Notes under the pieces: generated by a model | What the model was told of the DNA's origin: nothing | The model's database searches: none | Seen by the model: only the letters and a program-made list of their open reading frames with translations | NCBI GenBank assembly: GCA_022414725.1 | Contig: CM039466.1 | Location: 33,731,174 to 33,795,173 of the forward strand | DNA length: 64,000 nt | Direction: 5' to 3' | From: Microglena sp. YARC | Taxonomy: Eukaryota > Chlorophyta > Chlorophyceae > Chlamydomonadales > Chlamydomonadaceae | Shown here: piece by piece, positions 1 to 13,700 of the stretch | Layout: every line of letters starts with the position of its first letter | Position numbering within the stretch: position 1 is the first letter of the stretch | Translations under genes and position numbers: made by a program

Positions 1-417
1 CGGCGGTCCCGGATTGCTTCCTGGGCGTGTGACCGAAACCTTCTAGGTATTGCCCACGGTTGACCTCACAATGTTGCGTTGTACGTTGTTTTTTTCTTAC
101 CCTCAAGCAATATGGCACCCATATGAAGCTGGATCAGGCTGAGAATGGCTACTTTACAGATGCAGTACTCAAGCTGAGCTGTTGGAGGGCGTGTTACGTT
201 GATTAGGGCTCGTGAGACGTAGATTTTGAAGTACCCTTGACCAACCCTATTTGGCACACCGACAGTACCATACTCCCATGGGGCACTTAAATGTCTGCAG
301 AACATAAGTGCTGTTGAGAACTTTACTGACAAAAAGATTATGGTAAAAATTTATATAAACTATGTGTACCGGTATGTTGTTACCATACAGATAGCTATGC
401 AATAAAGTTCAAGTATC

Positions 418-566
418 TTGTTACAGTCAAGGGGTAGCCAACTAGGCTAAAGGGACGTGCCCAACCATGATATCAGCAGGATTTTAAATGGGGAAAGCAC
501 TGATGAACTGAACTGCACACAAATTATTTTATCGATGGAGGCCTTGCGTTCATGCTACACTGATAA
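418..566 (+). repeat. Dispersed repeat family E, copy 1
   Basis: A sequence of about 145 bp with the pattern ACAGTCCAGGGGTAGCCAA ... CCCAACCGTGA ... GCACTGATGAACTGAAC ... GAGTTCATGCTACAGTGATCA. Other copies are at 1043-1160 (reverse), 17676-17822, 52415-52552 and 61154-61301. The class is unknown. Confidence 0.6.
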
Positions 567-1042
567 TTTAATTGTGTGTTTGCAATTTAAGCATCGGCAT
601 TAATCGCAATACTTAATAGAAACCATAGTTCAACGTGCACTAACTTATAAAACAATAGGGATGATATCAAATGCATAGCAAGACTGCGTCTTCGAGCTCA
701 CAACTTAAATGCCGAATCAGAAAGGAGTACCTCTCGTCCTGGTAGAATTTGCAGGTGCTGTGATATAATGGTTGACGGTAGTAGAGTAGTCGAAGATTAA
801 ATGCATTTCATATTAGAATGTCCGTTATACGCTGAGGATAGACAATTTTATTTTTGAGAAAATGAGCATTGAACCTGAATTGGTGAATTAAAACTCCAGT
901 ATGAAGCTGGTCATGAATCCTGATTCCTTTGAAGGATGGAAATACTTCATTCAATTTATAGAAAAATGCGATAATAATCGCATAATTGAATTATCATCCC
1001 AGCTGAGATGATGATTTAATAATAAAAAATAAAAAATATCAT

Positions 1043-1160
1043 TGTAGCACGAACTCAGGGACCCCGTCAGTTCTACGATTGTTTGGCGTTCAGTTCATCA
1101 GTGCTTTTTCTTGTTTGCCCTTCCTATATGGTTGGGCAAATCCCTTAAGCCTATTTGGCC
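1043..1160 (-). repeat. Dispersed repeat family E, copy 2 (reverse)
   Basis: Begins TGTAGCACGAACTCAGGG and ends GGCCTACCCCTGGAC, the reverse complement of the consensus of the copies at 17676 and 52415. Confidence 0.6.
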
Positions 1161-2117
1161 TACCCCTGGACAATACACATACAATACTTCAAATGACAAT
1201 GATTTATCTTTAAATCGCTGATTCTTCAACAATTTGCATGATCCATGTTAGCATGTACTGGATTACTGTGCCATATGTTATTGAGTATAACTGTTCCATA
1301 ACATTCTATGGTGCCAACATCTGTAAAACAAATTGGTTAAACAAATCTGATCAGAAAGCTAGTTATCAAATATGTATATCCTCAGTTATCTGCAACGAGG
1401 ATGGTAGCACCCCTCATTGATGTCTCGGACGCTCTACCTTGGCTCGGCACATGGGGCACTCACTCACAGCGTTGGGAGCACATGACGAGATGGCCATAGG
1501 GCTGCAATAACTCATCCTGCTCCCTCCATACACAAGACACACACATCATAATAGTCCTCCTCCACCTCTCAGAGTCTGACCCTACAGACGTCCCGAGACC
1601 AACTCTATGGTTGTAGGTTTGGGCCTTACAGGGGGGGAGACTACATCGCCTAGGGGATGGGTGGTAGTGGATGGGCAGCCAGCCCTAGCTGACAAAACAG
1701 AGCATTCATTCCTGGCTGCATGGTACTGGTATGGCCTGCCGCCCCAGGCTGGGCAGCATGTGCAGCGAGTGGCGCAGGGATGGAGAGGTGAGTAGTCGTT
1801 GAGGGGGATGCAGTTGTGGAGTGAGGCCTTTGCCTCAAGGGTTAGTATGTTCCACTAGGGGCGGGTTGCGGAGTAGTAGCCCTGCTGGGTAGGCAGGAAT
1901 TGCGTGTAACCGGGGGCTGCATCTTCCGAGGATAGAGCAGTAGAGCTAGAGCCTGCCCCCGTGGGCCCTGAAGGGAGCTAGGACATGATGATATGAAGCC
2001 ATACTCTGGCAGTGATGCCTGCACCAGGGCTGTTTAGGGGGACCCCCAAATCTGCTTCTCGAAAGGAGGAGCCGAGGGGGTCCAGGTTAAACCTATGCCC
2101 TTGAGTTCCTAACCTGG

Positions 2118-2121
2118 TGTG

Positions 2122-2165
<44 letters not shown>

Positions 2166-2174
2166 GGGGGGGGG
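2118..2174. repeat. TG microsatellite ending in poly-G
   Basis: A (TG)n run followed by a G homopolymer. Confidence 0.95.
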
Positions 2175-2393
2175 TCGCCTAACTCTGACGAAGTATGCCC
2201 GCTTCTCCGATAGCAGGGGAACAACAGCCATTCGCGCAGACGCTACGACTACTGCGACTATATTGGCCTGAGATGCAGCTTTGTGCCTGGCAGTTTTCTC
2301 CTACCCTTGGTGAACGGGAGGTATTTCGCCTAGATTTGACGAACAGGGAGGGCATTGCCTATCTCAGGCGAAGTATGCCCACTTCTCCTACAG

Positions 2394-2484
2394 TATCTTG
2401 CTCCACCACCGAGCCTGGCCTTAGACATGGAGATTTCAGAGAAGAGACAATTAAAGTTGAGCTCAAATACTCATGCTATGATGC
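2394..2484 (+). other. Possible upstream exon of the ARM gene
   Basis: After a CTCCTACAG acceptor the frame reads YLAPPPSLALDMEISEKRQ then LKLSSNTHAMM, which looks protein-like, before a stop. A GTATGG could be a donor. Its phase does not connect simply to exon 1, so it remains a candidate only. Confidence 0.3.
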
Positions 2485-2773
2485 AGTATGGAAGATGAAA
2501 TTCGCTGAAAGCGTCAATAGGGTCATGTGAAAGTGAGAACATAGGCGGACCTTAGGCATACTGATAGGGCTAAGCCATGTGCGCCCTGCTGGCGTAGCCC
2601 AAGTGGTGACTCGACTCCCCCACCTGGCCACGTCCACGCGAAATCCACGCTCTGATCTGGCATGCACAAACTTTCACTAACCATCAACAAGAACACCACA
2701 ACACGACCCTGTGGAATGCCTTACACGCAGCCTGACGCATGCGCTGAGCAGGTTTAAATCTCGTTATTCCCAA

Positions 2774-2816
2774 GATGCGTTTACCGAGGCTTCCAGATCG
2801 GGATCCTGATGGGAAG
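2774..2816 (+). other. Possible start codon and first coding segment
   Basis: An ATG opens a basic peptide, MRLPRLPDRDPDGK, that can end at AAG|GTGCGA and join exon 1 in phase 0 by an 86-bp intron. If unspliced, the frame continues as KVRRVSFAEN, which has the shape of an RVxF protein-phosphatase-1 docking motif, but it then leaves the exon-1 frame. Confidence 0.3.
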
Positions 2817-2902
2817 GTGCGAAGAGTGAGCTTCGCGGAAAATTGTCTCAGAACCTCCTTCATAGCTGCCCATTGTCAGATTTGCGACTCTTCGCTTCAC
2901 AG

Positions 2903-3059
2903 GGTGCATCGCGGGCAGTGGCCCTGTTTCTGTCTCGACTAAAGAAGGAGGACTGGGCGGGGCTGTCCCGAGTTGCATCGTTGGCATGCCTCGCGGTAGA
3001 CTGTAAACCGTCTCTTGCGACTGACTTTGCGGAAGCAAATACAGCTGGGACTATGCTCG
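2903..3059 (+). CDS. ARM-protein gene, exon 1 (first confidently identified)
   Basis: Acceptor TTCACAG precedes GGT and donor G|GTGAGT follows, ending in phase 1. The 52 codons read as a helical repeat ([16 protein letters not shown], then [14 protein letters not shown]). The one-base overhang joins in frame to exon 2 (G+TC = Val). The same frame is open upstream to 2810, so the exon could start earlier, for example after the AG at 2846-2847. An ATG at 2774 lies in a different frame and is linked to this exon only if an 86-bp intron (donor at 2816/2817, AAG|GTGCGA) is removed. Confidence 0.75.
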
Positions 3060-3397
3060 GTGAGTCATGCACTTTGACCAGGGCCAGGGCCAGGGGTTGA
3101 GCATTGAGGGTATGTTTCAGGCTAGCCCAAGCGAGATACCTGATATGTAGGTCGATGCAGGCATCCTTTCTTAATGATGCCTAAATTTTTTTATTTGCAG
3201 ATAGGTGTTTCATCAAAATGTAGAATTTGGGGGTGTGCCTTGAGTTCTTCTCCAAGCACCTTCTGAAGGCATGTGCACTTGACTCTTGAAATATATCTTT
3301 CATTCAAGCTGCTTTAGTCCAGAGAATCACCTTGCCACCCAAGCACTGAAACGTTCACACTCATGGACACACACACACTAACACACATCCACTTACA

Positions 3398-3428
<31 letters not shown>

Positions 3429-6400
3429 GGCGAATATTCCGTGTGTGTTTACAGGCCAACGGAATGAATTGCATCTGCAAAATTGCCTGGCCTGCACCCC
3501 CCTAAATCTCATCTTTACTTTGGGCCATCGGCAAATATGCGTGGGCGAATTTGCCTAACACTACGCTTTAATAGAGGTTTACATTATGCGCATTGTGACT
3601 ATTTAATCACTATTTTCAAAAATTACTATCAAAAAACGAATCAGAAAGTCCTGCACACATGTAAATTTGCCTGGTCCTCCCCCACCCTGAACCCCACCCT
3701 AACTATGGACTATTGGCAAGAATTCATGGGCAAATTTCCATAACACTACACTTTAATATAGCCATATAGGTGTACACAATGCTTATTGAGACTAAATATA
3801 TATGTTATAGGAATTAAAAAGACTATCTCCGAAAACCAGTATCAAAAACCACCATCAAGAATCACCATCAAAAGAGACTTTTTTCACTTGCATTGTTATT
3901 GATGTCAAACTGCATCATGCTGCATGCTGCTAGAACTACAAACAAAACACAAAGAAATGGAGTCATGTTTACTTCATTGAATATAAGATTGAATTATGTA
4001 TCTATCTATATGTATGTATATATCTATCTATATAATGGTAGCACTAGCAAAGCAACAGGGCCCCCAGTCCTCCTTCCACCACATGGCTGCCCACGACACC
4101 TCCCTCCACCCCATGGCTGCCCCACGCACCTCCCTCCACTCCATGGCTGCCCAAGACACCTCCCTCCACCCCATGGCTGCCCCACGCACCTCCCTCCACC
4201 CCATGGCTGCCCCATGCACCTACCTCCACGCCATGGCTGCCCACGACATGTCCCTCCACCCCATGGCTGCCCCGCACACTCCCTCCACCCCATGGACACC
4301 CCACACACCTCCCCCCCCCCCCCCCCCCCCCAACTGACCCCAACATCTCCATTCACGCGGCTGCCCCCAAGTTCTCTCTCCACCCCATGGCTGCCCCCCA
4401 GTCCTCCCTCCACCCCATGGCTGCCCTTAAACACTCTCCCTCCACCCATGGCTGCCCCTAACACCTCCCTCCTACCCATGGCTGCCCCCCAGTCCTCCCC
4501 TCCACCCCATGGCTGCCCCTAACACCTCCCTCCACCCCCATGGCTGCTCCTAACAGCTCCCTCCACACCCATGGCTGCCCCTAACACGTCCCTCCACCCC
4601 ATGGCTGCCCTAACATCTCCCTCTACCCCTGGCTGCCCCCAGTCCTCCCTCCACCCATGGCTGTCCCTAACACCTCCCTCCACCCCATGGCTGCCCCCCC
4701 CAGTCCTCCCTCCACCCCATGGCTGCCCCTAAAACACCTCCCTCCACCCATGGCTGCCCCCCCAGTCTTCCCTCCACCCCATGGCTTCCCCTAACACCTC
4801 CCTCCACCCCGTGGCTGCCCTAACAGCTCCCTCCACCCATGGCTGCCCTAGTCTTCCCTCCACCCCATGGCTGCCCTAGCACCTCCCTCCACCCCATGGC
4901 TGCTCCTAAAATCTCCCTCCACCCCATGGCTGCCCCCAGTCTTCCCTCACCCCATGGCTGCCCTAACACTCCCTCCACCCCATGGCTGCTCCTAAAATCT
5001 CCCTCCACCCCATGGCTGCCCCCAACACTTCCCTCCACCCCATGGCTGCCCCTAACACCTCCCTCCACCCCAATGGCTGCTCCTAAAATCTCCCTCCACC
5101 CCATGGCTGCCCCCAACACTTCCCTCCACCCATGGCTGCCCCACACACCTCCCTTTACCCATGACTGCCCCACACATGTCCCTCCACCCCATGGCTGCAC
5201 CAACACTTCCCTCCACCCCATGGCTGCCCCACACACCTCCCTTTACCCCTTGGCTGCCCCTCACACCTCCCTTCCCCATGGCTGACCCCAACACTCAATT
5301 CATGACTGGCCCCCAGTCCTCCCTCCACCCCAAGGCTGCAAATGACAGCCCCCTCCACCCGATGGCTACCGCAAACATGTTCCTCCATCCCATGGCTGCC
5401 TCCAACACACACACCTCCCTCCACCCCATGGCTGCCCCACGCTCCTCTCCACCCCATGGCTGCCCAAGACACCTCCCTCCACCCCATGGCTGCCCACGCA
5501 CCTCCCTCCACCCCATGGCTGCCATGACATGTCCCTCCACCCCATGGCTGCCCCACGTACCTCCCTCCACCCCATGGACACCCCACACACCTCCCCCCCC
5601 CCCCCCCCCCCCATGACTGACCCAACACCTCCATTCACGGCTGCCATCCAGTCCTTCCGCCACCCATGGCTGCCCCCAGTCCTCTCTCCACCCCATGGCT
5701 GCCCTTAACACCTCCCTCCACCCCATGGCTGCCCCTAACACCCCTCCTACCATGGCTGCCCCCAGTCCTCCCTCCACCCCATGGCTGCCCCTAACACCTC
5801 CCTCCACCCCATGGCTGCCCCTAGCACCTCCCTCCACCCCATGGCTGCCTCTAACAGCTCCCTCCAACCCCATGGCTGCCCCTAACAGCTCCTCCACCCC
5901 ATGGCTGCCCCCCAGTCTTCCCTCCATCCCATGGCTTCCCCTAACACCTCCCTCCACCCCATGGCTTCCCCTAACATCTCCCTCCACCCCATGGCTGCCC
6001 TAACACCTCCCTCCACCCATGGCTGCCCCCCAGTCTTCCCTCCACCCCATGGCTTCCCCTAACACCTCCTCCACCTCATGGCTGCTCCTAAAATCTCCCT
6101 CCACCCATGGCTTCCCCCAACACTTCCCTCCACCCCATGGCTGCCCCACACACCTCCCTCCCCCATGGCTGACCCAACACTCAATTCATGGCTGGCCCCC
6201 AGTCCTCCTCTACCCAAGGCTGGAAATGATAGCCCCCTCCACCCCATGGCTACCGCAACATGTTCCTCCATCCCATGCCTGCCCCCAACACACACACCTC
6301 CCTCCACCCCATGGCTGCCCCACACACCTCCCTTCCTCCCATGGCTGCCCCACGCACCTCCCTCCACCCATGGCTGCCCCACACACCTCCCTCCACCCAT

Positions 6401-8498
6401 GGCCACCCTACACACCTACCTCCACCCCATGGCTGCCCCACACACCTCCCTCCACCCCATGGCTGCCCCACAAACCTCCCTCCACCCCATGGCTGCCGCA
6501 AACACCTCCCTCCACCCCATGGACACCCCACACACCTCCCTCCGACCCATGGCTGCCCCACACACCTCCTTTCACCCCATGGCCACCCTACACACCTACC
6601 TCCACCCCACGGCTGCCCCACACACCTACCTCCACCCTATGGACACCCCACACACCTCCCTCCGACCCATGGCTGCCCCACACACCTCCCTTCACCCCAT
6701 GGCCACCCTACACACCTCCCTCCACCCCATGGCTGCCCCACACACCTCCCTCCACCCTATGGACACCCCACACACCTCCTCCACCCCATGGCTGCCCCCC
6801 ACACCTCCCTCCACCCCATGGACACCCACACACCTCCTCCGACCCATGGCTGCCCCACACACCTCCCTTCACCCCATGGCCACCCTACACACTACCTCCA
6901 CCCATGGCTGCCCCACACACCTCCCTCCACCTATGGACACCCACACACCTCCCTCCACCCCATGGCTGCCCACACACCTCCCTCCACCCCATGGCTGCCC
7001 CACACACCTCCCTTTACTCCATGGCCACCCCACACACCTACCTCCACCCCATGGCTGCCCCACACACCTACCTCCAGCCCATGGCCACCCCACACACCTT
7101 CCTCCACCCCATGGCTGCCCCACACACCTCCCTCCATCCCATGGCTGCCCCCCACACCTCCCTTCACCCCATGGCCACCCCACACACCTACCTCCACCCC
7201 ATGGCTGCCCCAAACACCTCCCTTCACCCGATGGACACCCCACACACCTCCCTCCACCCCATGGCTGCCCCACACACCTCCCTCCACCCCATGGACACCG
7301 GACACACCTCCTTCACCCCAATGGCCACCCCACACACCTACCTCCACCCATGGCTGCCCCACACACCTACCTCCAGCCCATGGCCACCCACACACCTTCC
7401 TCCACCCCATGGCTGCCCACACACCTCCCTCCATCCCATGGCTGCCCCCCACACCTCCCTTCACCCCATGGCTGCCCCACACACCTTCCTTTACCCCATG
7501 GCTGCCCCACACATGTCCTCCACCCATGGCTGCCCCACACACCTCCCTCCACCCGATGGCTGCCCCACACACCTCTCCTTCCCATGACTGCCCACACCCA
7601 CCTCCCCCACCACTGCCCCCCCACCCACCTCCCTTTACACCATGCCCCCACCCCCACCCTCCATACCATGGGCCATTGCTCCATCCCTCCCTCCCTCCAA
7701 CCCATGCCTGCCTCCCAGTCCTCTCTCCATCCCAACATCTACATCCACTCCCACCAGTCGGTCTTTCAGCAACATCCTACCCTCACCTGCCGGGCAATAT
7801 TGGTTATCAGTTCGATATTCTGGCGAGTCAGACCGCTCTTAGCACTCCGGAATATGCGCAGCAACTCATAGCGAACGAATTTGGGGAGCTTTGCCTCCTG
7901 TTGAGCCCTAGCTAACTCCCTCCTTCAACGTCGACCCGATTGCAATGCCTACTCCACTGAAGGAGGAGCCGCATAAAATATGCGTCCCTTGCAACTGTAG
8001 GTCTATCGCCGTCGCCTGGCGATTGCGAATGTTGCAAGCGCGTTGCCAGCTGAAAGTCGTGCCCAGGCCAATCCCCACCTCCTCAGGATATGAACCAGCG
8101 CCTACCCCAGCGAAGAACGAGCCATGTCCTTGGATCGTAGATAAATCGCATGCACCGTTAACTATCTCAGGATCGTAGAGTGTTAGCGCAGCGCGCTTGA
8201 AGCGCAACTGGGGAGTTTGGCCTAGTTTCAGCTTTGTAGGGTAATGTAGAGCAGACGTAAGGTGCCCAAGGCCATGATTTTTCTTTCGCATCCTCCTCCT
8301 GCATACCTGATATCCTATCGAACAGACAACAATGCTGTGGAATCGTTTAAGGGCGTCATCGATGCACACAAAATAGGCAGGCCCCTGGTCCATTGCAAAA
8401 ATCCCGCCGGCAAATCGTACTACCACACGCGAGTACCCCCCCCCACCCCCCACCACACACACCACACACACACACACACACATACACACACTCTTACA

Positions 8499-8535
<37 letters not shown>

Positions 8536-8796
8536 ACACAGACAGACAGACAGACATATTTCTTTGTTTATACTGCGTGGCTGGACCGCAATCAAATTGT
8601 GTAACACCGTTCACCAGACAGACAGACTGAAAGACACCATAGACAGACATACAGATATACAGACTGACAGACAGACAGACTGACAGACAGACAGGCAGGC
8701 AGACGGACGGGCGGACAGGCAGACGGACAGACAGACAGACAGACTGACAGGGACAGGCACAGACAGGCACAGACAGACAGACACAGACAGACAGAC

Positions 8797-8847
<51 letters not shown>

Positions 8848-10616
8848 GCTCGTAGCTGAAAAAAAAGCTTCAACATAACCATGCGTAGGTGTGCTCCAGT
8901 GTTCAATCAATCCACATTTAATCTACATCAAATCCACATCACATCCACATAAAATCTTCAAATCAGATGAAATGAAATGAAATCAAATCAAATACCCAAA
9001 TCAGATCAATCCACAGCATACCAAATCAAATCAAATCAATCTGCATAAATCCCCAAATCAGGCCCCATAGCCTTTTTCATAGCTTTTGATTAGGCTGAAT
9101 AGCAAGCCTAGGGAGCTGCCGAGAAGTTGCTACTGGTAGCTGAAAAGAAAAACACTGCCCTTTTTCTCACGTCCTCCACAACCACAAACTATCCTAGCAT
9201 CAACAGCTGACCCCATCTTTACTTATCTGACATTTGCTCATCTCTCCGCCTAGACTTGTCTGTGCTAGACTCCCTGTGCAGAGCCGTGTGTAGCAGGCAG
9301 TAGCTTTTTGTTTAATTTTGCCTGCTAAGCAAATGTAATATTTGATTACCCAACTAATTTGCTAGGTAATGAACTGTTACATTTAAATAGTTAATTACCC
9401 AACTAATTTGCTAGGTAATGAACTGTTACATTTATATAGTTAATTACCCAACTAATTTGCTAGGTAATGAACTGTTACATTTATATAGTTAATTACCCAA
9501 CTAATTTGCTAGGTAATGAACTGTTACATTTATATAGTTAATTACCCAACTAATTTGCTAGGTAATGAACTGTTACATTTATATAGTTAATTACCCAACT
9601 AATTTGCTAGGTAATGAAGTATTACATTAAAATAGTTAATTCACCAACTGATTTGCTACGTAATTAAGTATTACATTAAAATAGTTAAATCACCAACTGA
9701 TTTGCTACGTAATTAAGTATTACATTAAAACAGTTAATTCACCAACTGATTTGCTAGGTAATTAAGTATTACATTAAAATAGTTAATTCACCAACTGATT
9801 TGCTAGGTAATTAAGTATTACATTAAAATAGTTAATTCACCAACTGATTTGCTAGGTAATTAACTATTACATTTAAATAGTTAAATACCCAACTAATTTG
9901 CTAAACAAAACCTAAAGCAACGTAGTGCCCCTCAGATTTTAGGGCTTAGGGTTTAGCTGAATGAATCATCGTTCCAGTGCTATTGAACTCTTGGAGCTTA
10001 GCCCAGTGGCTGGCTCGTGGACCTGCCTAGAAGCTGCTGCTCGTAGCAGAAAAGAAAAGCTATGATAATCAGATCACCAATCCATGACATGAAAGCATGC
10101 GCAGTGGTTAGCATACTGGGCCCACAACCTGTGAAAGCTTGGAATAAGTTACAAAAATATATGGGACGGCACTAATAACTGTGCACCACATCGTACTGGC
10201 GGGTTCCAGAATATGGAAACCCTGCCAGGCAGTACATGATAGAACGCACAAGTTATATCATTACTAGGGAACGGCAATATGATATCATATGAAGCCGGCA
10301 GCCTGGCTAGGCTAAAGTTACAATTTATATACAAAAGCATATGATGCAGATTGTATGATATTATATGATATCATACTCGCCTTTGGTCAACATCATATGA
10401 TGTGCCGGTCCCTAATCAGAACACATGACATGTCACCAAGTTGTGTGTTGTCTGCCGTGCAGTCATGCTGGCCTGTGTACGCTAACACAGACACACAGAC
10501 ACACACACGCTCACACACAGACACACACACACACACACACACACCGTTTGTCGTGCAGTCATGCTGGCCTGTGTACGCTAACACAGACACACTGACACAC
10601 ACACGCTCGCACACAG

Positions 10617-10659
<43 letters not shown>

Positions 10660-10732
10660 CCGTTTGTCGTGCAGTCATGCTGGCCTGTGTACGCTAACAC
10701 AGACACACTGACACACACACGCTCGCACACAG

Positions 10733-10776
<44 letters not shown>

Positions 10777-13700
10777 CGTTTGTCGTGCAGTCATGCTGGC
10801 CTGTGTACGCTAACACAGACACACAGATACACACACGCTCACACACAGACACACACACCGACAACACAGACACACAGACACACATACGCTTACACACACA
10901 CACGCTCACACGCTCCCACACACACACACACACACACACAGACACACACACACACAGACACACACACACACCGTTTGTCGTGCAGTCATGCTGGCCTATG
11001 CACGTTCAGACCCTGGCGACCCTGCTTCTGCTTCTCTTGCATATTCCTCTGCGGTGCTGCTCCGCCACATGGTGGTTGTCGACAGACAGGTGCACAATTC
11101 AGTGACGACCAAAGAGGTGCTGGGGTGAGTAACTTGTGTGTGTGGAAAGTTTGTTTTGTGTGCTGTTGCTGGTGGTGATGTGGTGTAGTGGTGTGGTGCT
11201 GGTGGTGGTGTGGGGTGAGTAACTTGTGGAAAGTTTGTTTTGTGTGCTGTTGCTGGTGGTGATGTGGTGTAGTGGTGTGGTGCTGGTGGTGGTGTGTGGT
11301 GAGTAACTTGTGGAAAGTTTGTTTTGTGTGCTGGTGCTGGTGGTGATGTGGTGCTGGTGGTGTAGTGGTGTGGTGCTGGTGGTGGTGTGGGGGTGAGTAA
11401 CTTGTGGAAAGTTTGTTTTGTGTGCTGGTGCAAGTGGTGTGGTGATGGTGGTGTAGTGGTGGTGGTGGTGGTGGTGGTGAGTAACTTGCTTGTGGATTTT
11501 TTATGTGTGTGTGCTGGTGGTGTGGTGGTGGTGTAGTGGTGTAGTGGTGTGGTGGTGGTGGTGTAGTGGTGTGGTGTGTGCTGGTGGTGTGGTGAGTAAC
11601 TTGCTTGTGGATTTTTTGTGTGTGTGCTGGTGGTGGTGGTGTAGTGGTGTGGTGGTGGTGGTGTAGTGGTGTGGTGCTGGTGGTGTGGTGGTGTGATAAG
11701 TAACTTGCTTGTGGATTTTGTGTGTGTGTGCTGGTGGTGGTGGTGTGGTGGTGGTGTGGTGGTGGTGGTGTAGTGGTGTGGTGCTGGTGGTGTGGTGGTG
11801 TGGTGAGTAACTTGCTTGTGGATTTTGTGTGTGTGTGTGGTGGTGGTGGTGGTGGTGTAGTGGTGTGGTGGTGTGGTGAGTAACTTGCTTGTGGATTTTG
11901 TGTGTGTGTGCTGGTGGTGGTGTTGTGGTGGTGGTGGTGTAGTGGTGTGGTTCTGGTGGTGTGGTGGTGTGGTGAGTAGCTTGTGGATTTTGTGTGTGTG
12001 TGTGTGCTGTTGGTGGTGGTGTGTGGTGGTGGGTGAGTGGTGTGGTGGTGGTGGTGTGGTGGTGTGGTGAGTAACTTGCTTGTGGATTTTGTGTGTGTGT
12101 GTGCTGGTGGTGGTGGTGTGGGGGTGGTGTGGTGCTGGTGGTGTAGTGGTGTGGTGCTAGTGGTGTGGTGGTGTGGTGAGTAACTTGCTTGTGGATTTTG
12201 TGTGTGTGTGTGTGTGCTGGTGGTGGTGTTGTGGTGGTGGTGGTGAAGGGGTGTGGTGGTGGTGGTGTGGTGGTGTGGTGAGTAACTTGCTTGTGGATTT
12301 TGTGTGTGTGTGTGCTGGTGGTGGTGGTGGTGGTGAAGTGGTGTGGTGCTAATGGTGTGGTAGTGTGGTGAGTAACTAGCATGTGGATTTTGTGTGTGTG
12401 TGTGTGCTGGTGGTGGTGGTGGTGTGGTGCTGGTGGTGAAGTGGTGTGGTGCTGGTGGTGTGGTGGTGCGTTGAGTAACTTGCTTGTGGATTTTGTGTGT
12501 GTGTGTGGTGGTGGTGATGTGGTGGTGGTGGTGTAGTGGTGTGGTGCTGGTGGTGTGGTGGTGTGGTGAGTAACTTGCTTGTGGAAAGTTCTTTTTGTGT
12601 GTTAAAGGAATTTTATTCCAGGAGGTGGGTCCCTGACACAAACAAGTGGCACTGAGGATTCGGTTCAGTGGCAGTGTTTTTTATTTCAGATTTCTGTAGT
12701 TCAGGTTGAGTAGCTACTTGGGCTACTCAACCTTGATTTCAGGATAGTTGCGTAGCCATCGCATGGCGGAGCTCGAAGCGCGGAGCCTGGGAGGGTCGGA
12801 GGGCAGCGCATCCCGATATCAGGGGGGTCCGAGGGGTGTAGCATTCTACGGAATGGCTACGGAATGGCGACGCGTCGTCAAAAAATGAAACACTGTTCAG
12901 TGTTGTGGCCACTCCTACAAAAGAGCAGGGGCACTAAGGATCGCTGGGAAACCCAACACCCCCACACCCCAACCCACACTCCATCCCAACCCCCTTCCCA
13001 CCCCACCCCATGCCCCACCCCACCCCCACACCCTACACCCACACTGACACCTCACACCCACACTCCAACCCAACCCACACCCCAACCTCACACCACACAT
13101 CCGCACCCACAAACCCAAACCCACACCACAAAACCCACCGCACACCACACCTGCACCCCCAACCTCACTCACCCCACCTTGGGATTCAAGATTCTGCTGG
13201 ACTTGTTGCAATGTCCATCCTTCAGCTCTGCAGTAAAGCAGCATACTGTTGCTCCCATCTTCCCCACCACTACACACCACACCCAACCCCGCACGCCCAC
13301 CCCACACCACCTCCACCCCCATACCACCCCACCTTGGCATTGCAGGATTTCTGCTGGACTTGTTGCAATGTCCATCCTTCAGCTCTGCAGTGAAGCAGCA
13401 TACTGTTGCTCCCATCTTCCCTACCACTACACACCACACCCCAACCCCGCACCCCACACCACACCACCTCCACCCCCCATACACCCCACCTTTGGCATGC
13501 AGGATTCTGCTGGACTTGTTGCAACGTCCATCCTTCAGCTCTGCAGTGAAGCAGCAGATTGTTGCTCGCATCTTCCCCACCACTACACTCCACACTCCAC
13601 ACCCCCACCCCACCCCACACACCACCCCTAACCCACACCTCACACCACACCCCATCTTGGCATGCAGGATTCTGCTGGACTTGTTGCAATGTCCATCCTT

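Larger units (their letters stand above)
1..2390. other. Sequence without a supported gene
   Basis: AT-rich to 1400, then mixed GC. It contains two diverged dispersed-repeat copies (418-566 and 1043-1160) and a TG/poly-G microsatellite at 2118-2174. A short open stretch at 1607-1795 ends near GGAGAG|GTGAGTAG and might be a 5' exon. No start or promoter could be identified. Confidence 0.5.

Noticed and set aside
6019..7915. Several long plus-strand reading frames (500-600 codons) in the CCATGG array
   Set aside because: They are different frames of the same 30-bp repeat; opposite-strand frames are also open, and exons 1 and 2 splice across the region in phase.
9322..9903. CRISPR array
   Set aside because: Units are contiguous with no unique spacers, and the sequence is eukaryotic.
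10986..12641. A 551-codon minus-strand His/Thr/Pro-rich frame
   Set aside because: It is the complement of the GGT/GTG donor array after exon 2 and contains only repeat-encoded residues plus the antisense of exon 2.
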